Positions 61,702-64,000 of a stretch of DNA of 64,000 nt are shown here, in pieces. The position numbers were made by a program, and so were the translations under genes. The stretch's first letter is position 1, and each line of letters opens with the position of its first letter. Source of the DNA: Herbidospora cretacea (GTDB lineage Bacteria > Actinomycetota > Actinomycetes > Streptosporangiales > Streptosporangiaceae); contig NZ_BBXG01000002.1 of NCBI RefSeq assembly GCF_001570605.1, forward strand, positions 32,549 through 96,548, written 5' to 3'. The notes below the pieces were generated by a model. It was not told the DNA's origin and searched no databases. It was given only the letters and a program-made list of their open reading frames with translations.

Positions 61702-62379
61702 TCACAGGGGCCCGAACCGGTATCCGAACCCTCGCACGGTCTGCACGAACCTCGGCTGCGCCGGGACAACCTCGATCTTGGTGCGCAACCGCTGCACACA
61801 GGCGTCCACCAGCCGCGAGTCGCCGAGGAAGTCCAGGTCCCATACCGATTCGAGCAACTGCTGGCGGCTGAACACCTGCCCGGGAGAGGCCGACAGCTCC
61901 AGCAGCAGCCGCAGCTCCAGCGGGGGCAGCACGAGGGACACCCCGTTCTTCACGACCGTCAGCGAGGCCCGGTCGATCACCAGGTCGCCGTAGGTCTCCT
62001 GCCCGGCCTCCAGGGGCGCGGCCCACCGCCGCAGCACCGCGCGGATGCGGGCCTCCAGCACGCGCGGGCGCACCGGCTTGACCACGTAGTCGTCGGCGCC
62101 CGCCTCCAGGCCGCTGACCACGTCGAGGTCGTCGCCCCGGGCGGTGAGCATGACGATCGGCAGATGGCCACCGGCTCTGATCCGGCGGCACACCTCGAAA
62201 CCGTCCAGGCCGGGCAGCATCAGGTCGAGCACCACGATGTCCATCGTCGTCTCGCGGAGCCGCCGCAGGCCCTCCTCGCCGGTCCCGGCGGTGGCCACCT
62301 CGTGGCCGTGGCGGCTGAGGGACAGGCGCAGTCCTTCGCGGACGGACTGGTCGTCCTCGATGAGCATCACTCTGGCCAC
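61702..62379 (-). CDS. OmpR-family response regulator
   Basis: A 225-residue regulator with Asp52 in VVLDLMLPGLDG, the switch Lys in DDYVVKPV and a winged-helix C-terminal domain ending FVQTVRGFGYRFGPL. It is the first gene of the three-gene operon with the kinase and GerMN lipoprotein. The divergent sortase operon starts about 130 bases away and is a plausible target. Confidence 0.92.
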   Translation of the reverse strand: MARVMLIEDDQSVREGLRLSLSRHGHEVATAGTGEEGLRRLRETTMDIVVLDLMLPGLDGFEVCRRIRAGGHLPIVMLTARGDDLDVVSGLEAGADDYVVKPVRPRVLEARIRAVLRRWAAPLEAGQETYGDLVIDRASLTVVKNGVSLVLPPLELRLLLELSASPGQVFSRQQLLESVWDLDFLGDSRLVDACVQRLRTKIEVVPAQPRFVQTVRGFGYRFGPL

Positions 62380-62509
62380 GTGACCCAGTATCCGGCTTGA
62401 TCAGCGCAAACACTGACTAAAGCGACGTTCATTACACGCTCATGACATTCCGCTCATGGTCCGCGCACATGCCGCTGCCAGGCTCCCGGGTCGAGACCTA
62501 GGAGGATGT

Positions 62510-62788
62510 ATGCGCTTCACTCTGGCCGCCATCGGCCTGGCCGTGGCCACGCTGAGCTTCGCCGCCCCGGCCGCCGCCGCGCCGTCGCCCGCGCCTGCCG
62601 AGCGGGCCCGGACCGCCGCGTCACCCGCTCCCGCGCCGGTGCCGTCGCGCGGGGTCAGCCGTCCCGTGCCCGACGGCGCTCCGGAGACCGGCGGCGGTCT
62701 GCCGGTCGGCGTTCCGCTGGGCGGGGCCCTTCTCGTGGCGGGGGCCGCGACGGGCCTGATCGCCGTGCGGCGTCGCAGCGCGGCGTGA
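62510..62788 (+). CDS. Small sortase substrate with APETG-type sorting signal
   Basis: A 92-residue protein. The signal peptide ends near PAAAAPS. A Pro/Ala-rich middle of about 40 residues leads to APETGGG, a hydrophobic helix (GVPLGGALLVAGAATGLIAV) and a basic RRRSAA tail, a cell-wall sorting signal in form, with Ala in the first position of the usual LPxTG. The ATG follows GGAGG at 62501. It overlaps the sortase F gene by four bases. Confidence 0.75.
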   Translation: MRFTLAAIGLAVATLSFAAPAAAAPSPAPAERARTAASPAPAPVPSRGVSRPVPDGAPETGGGLPVGVPLGGALLVAGAATGLIAVRRRSAA

Positions 62789-63387
62789 GCCGCAGGGTCC
62801 TCGGGCTGGCGGCCGCCACCCTCACCGCGACCGGGGCCCTGCTCGCGGGCGGCGCCTTCCTGCCCAGGGAGACGCCGCCCGTCCCACCCGTCGTGGAGTC
62901 GGTCGCCCTGCCGTCGAAGCCTTCGAAAACCGATCTCCCCAGGTCACGGCCGGTCCGGCTGGACGTCGGGAGCATCGGCGTCCACACCGCTCTGATCATG
63001 CTCGGGCTCCGGGCCGACGGCACCGTGCAGGTCCCGGAAGCGCCGCAGGACGCCGGTTGGTACGAACCCGGCTACGCCCCCGGCGAGCCCGGTGCGGCGG
63101 TGATCCTCGGGCACGTCGACGGCGGCGGAAAGCGCGGGGTCTTCTACGACCTCGGCCGGATGCGACGCGGCGACGCCATCGCCGTCACCCGCGCCGATGG
63201 GAAGGTCGCCCGGTTCGAGGTCACGTCGGTGGAGCGGGTGGCCAAGAAGAAGTTCCCCTCGAACAGGGTGTACGGCCCCACCGGCCACCCCGAGCTGAGA
63301 CTGGTCACCTGCGGCGGCACCTTCGACGCCGCCACGGGCCACTACCGCGACAACGTCATCGTCTACGCGTCCCTCATCGGCGCGTAG
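62785..63387 (+). CDS. Class F sortase
   Basis: A 200-residue sortase with a membrane anchor at the N-terminus (VLGLAAATLTATGALLAGGAF), catalytic His in ILGHVDGG, Cys about 176 in LVTCGGTFD and Arg about 188 in HYRDNVIV. The TCGGxF form is typical of class F. The upstream gene, which overlaps it by four bases (GTGA), encodes a small protein with an APETG signal, its likely substrate. Confidence 0.88.
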   Translation: MSRRVLGLAAATLTATGALLAGGAFLPRETPPVPPVVESVALPSKPSKTDLPRSRPVRLDVGSIGVHTALIMLGLRADGTVQVPEAPQDAGWYEPGYAPGEPGAAVILGHVDGGGKRGVFYDLGRMRRGDAIAVTRADGKVARFEVTSVERVAKKKFPSNRVYGPTGHPELRLVTCGGTFDAATGHYRDNVIVYASLIGA

Positions 63388-64000
63388 TACACCGCGTAGA
63401 CGACGAAGGCCACGAGCACCGCGATCGACACGACCGTGGCCCCGGCGAACACGGCCCGCACGCCCCAGATCTCGGCCGCCCCTCCGGCCAGGGCGGCGGT
63501 GACCGGGATCACCCCCCAGCTGATCATGCGGGACGCGGCGTAGATGCGTCCGAGCAGGTCGGGCGGGGAGAGGTTCTGCCGGATCGTCGCGACGAGGATG
63601 CGCCAGACGCTCGACCCGGCCCCCGCCGTGATCGCCCCGGCCGCCACCGCCCAGACCGGCGCGTCGACCGCGACCGGCAGGACGAGCAGCACCGTGCCGA
63701 CGGCGTCGGCGATGAGCAGGCGGGTCGTCCCGAACCGCAGCCGCAGGCGTTCGACCACGGCCGACGCGATCAGCCCGCCGACCGCCATGCCGGTCAGGAT
63801 CAGGCCGTAGTGGGCGGGGGTGAGGCCGAGCGGGCCGGGAGCGACGGCGTACACGACGAACAGCGCCGTCGAGACGGCCCACGGGATGTTCATCGCCGCC
63901 GTGAACAGGGTCAGCGTGCGCACGACCGGCTGCCGCCACAGATGCCGGAACCCGGCGACGACCTGGGTGTTCCCGCTGCTCACCGGCCCTTTGCGCAGGG
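63363..64000 (-). CDS. MFS transporter, C-terminal half (5' end outside window)
   Basis: About 210 residues covering the last six transmembrane helices of a major facilitator protein (NIPWAVSTALFVVYAVAPG, ADAVGTVLLVLPVAVD, ISWGVIPVTAALAGG, VSIAVLVAFVVYAVYY). The signature LLGRIYAASRMISWG resembles the enterobactin/macrolide-exporter (MefA/EntS) group. The frame is open to the window end. It overlaps the convergent sortase gene by 25 bases. Confidence 0.82.
   Translation of the reverse strand, partial: LRKGPVSSGNTQVVAGFRHLWRQPVVRTLTLFTAAMNIPWAVSTALFVVYAVAPGPLGLTPAHYGLILTGMAVGGLIASAVVERLRLRFGTTRLLIADAVGTVLLVLPVAVDAPVWAVAAGAITAGAGSSVWRILVATIRQNLSPPDLLGRIYAASRMISWGVIPVTAALAGGAAEIWGVRAVFAGATVVSIAVLVAFVVYAVYYAPMRDA

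Overview
The window is high-GC actinomycete chromosome. It carries the conserved growth-control operon fhaA-fhaB-pstP-rodA-pbpA-pknA-pknB (21.5-30.2 kb), followed by pabA, a class E sortase, crgA, a rhomboid protease and cyclophilin. It also has a coenzyme B12 riboswitch in front of class Ia ribonucleotide reductase, a DevRS pair, and a secreted esterase with a CBM2 domain. Together these suggest a filamentous actinomycete, probably Streptosporangiales; the order-level guess is inference.

Region by region. 0-8.1 kb: a TPP riboswitch and its cytX-type permease, then a four-gene cassette read right to left: zinc-ribbon membrane protein, HerA-type ATPase, small helical protein, hydrophilic repeat protein. 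The cassette has an IS5-type transposase relic on one side and riboswitch-derived repeats on both sides. 8.1-17.1 kb: secreted proteins, a ThuA-domain protein, a decayed histidine kinase, an NlpC/P60 hydrolase, an EF-hand protein, a CqsA-like synthase, a rhodanese, an Fpg/Nei glycosylase and a GPP34 protein. 17.1-21.4 kb: an LCP ligase, two CNNM transporters and tRNA-Leu(CAG). 21.5-34.4 kb: the Ser/Thr kinase, phosphatase, FHA and cell-wall operon and its usual neighbours. 34.4-37.9 kb: an AI-2E family exporter, a GlxA-type regulator and a DUF72 gene.

37.85 to about 42.1 kb is a visibly AT-richer island. It starts with a large serine recombinase whose start codon overlaps, head to head, the start codon of the DUF72 gene. 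It also holds an XRE-TPR regulator, two small unknown genes, a tiny gene that appears to start at CTG behind a perfect ribosome binding site, and repeated GAGAC/GTCTC half-sites. 42.4-47.9 kb: the CBM2 esterase, then a probable redox or dormancy regulon (TspO-like, DevR, PPOX-fold protein, DevS, CoA-ligase-like domain) with DevR-type boxes.

47.6-51.6 kb: nrdA-nrdB under a B12 riboswitch and apparent twin NrdR boxes, with a secreted His-rich peptide gene downstream. 51.6-64 kb: an MBL-fold protein, an ECF sigma factor with a probable anti-sigma partner, a large secreted nuclease, a frameshifted WD40 relic, an aldo/keto reductase, a deazaflavin-type nitroreductase facing a MarR gene, a tyrosine phosphatase, a response regulator-kinase-GerMN lipoprotein operon, a class F sortase overlapping its likely substrate gene, and a partial MFS transporter. 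The least explained loci are the HerA cassette, the recombinase island with its CTG-start gene, and the His-rich gene behind nrdAB.
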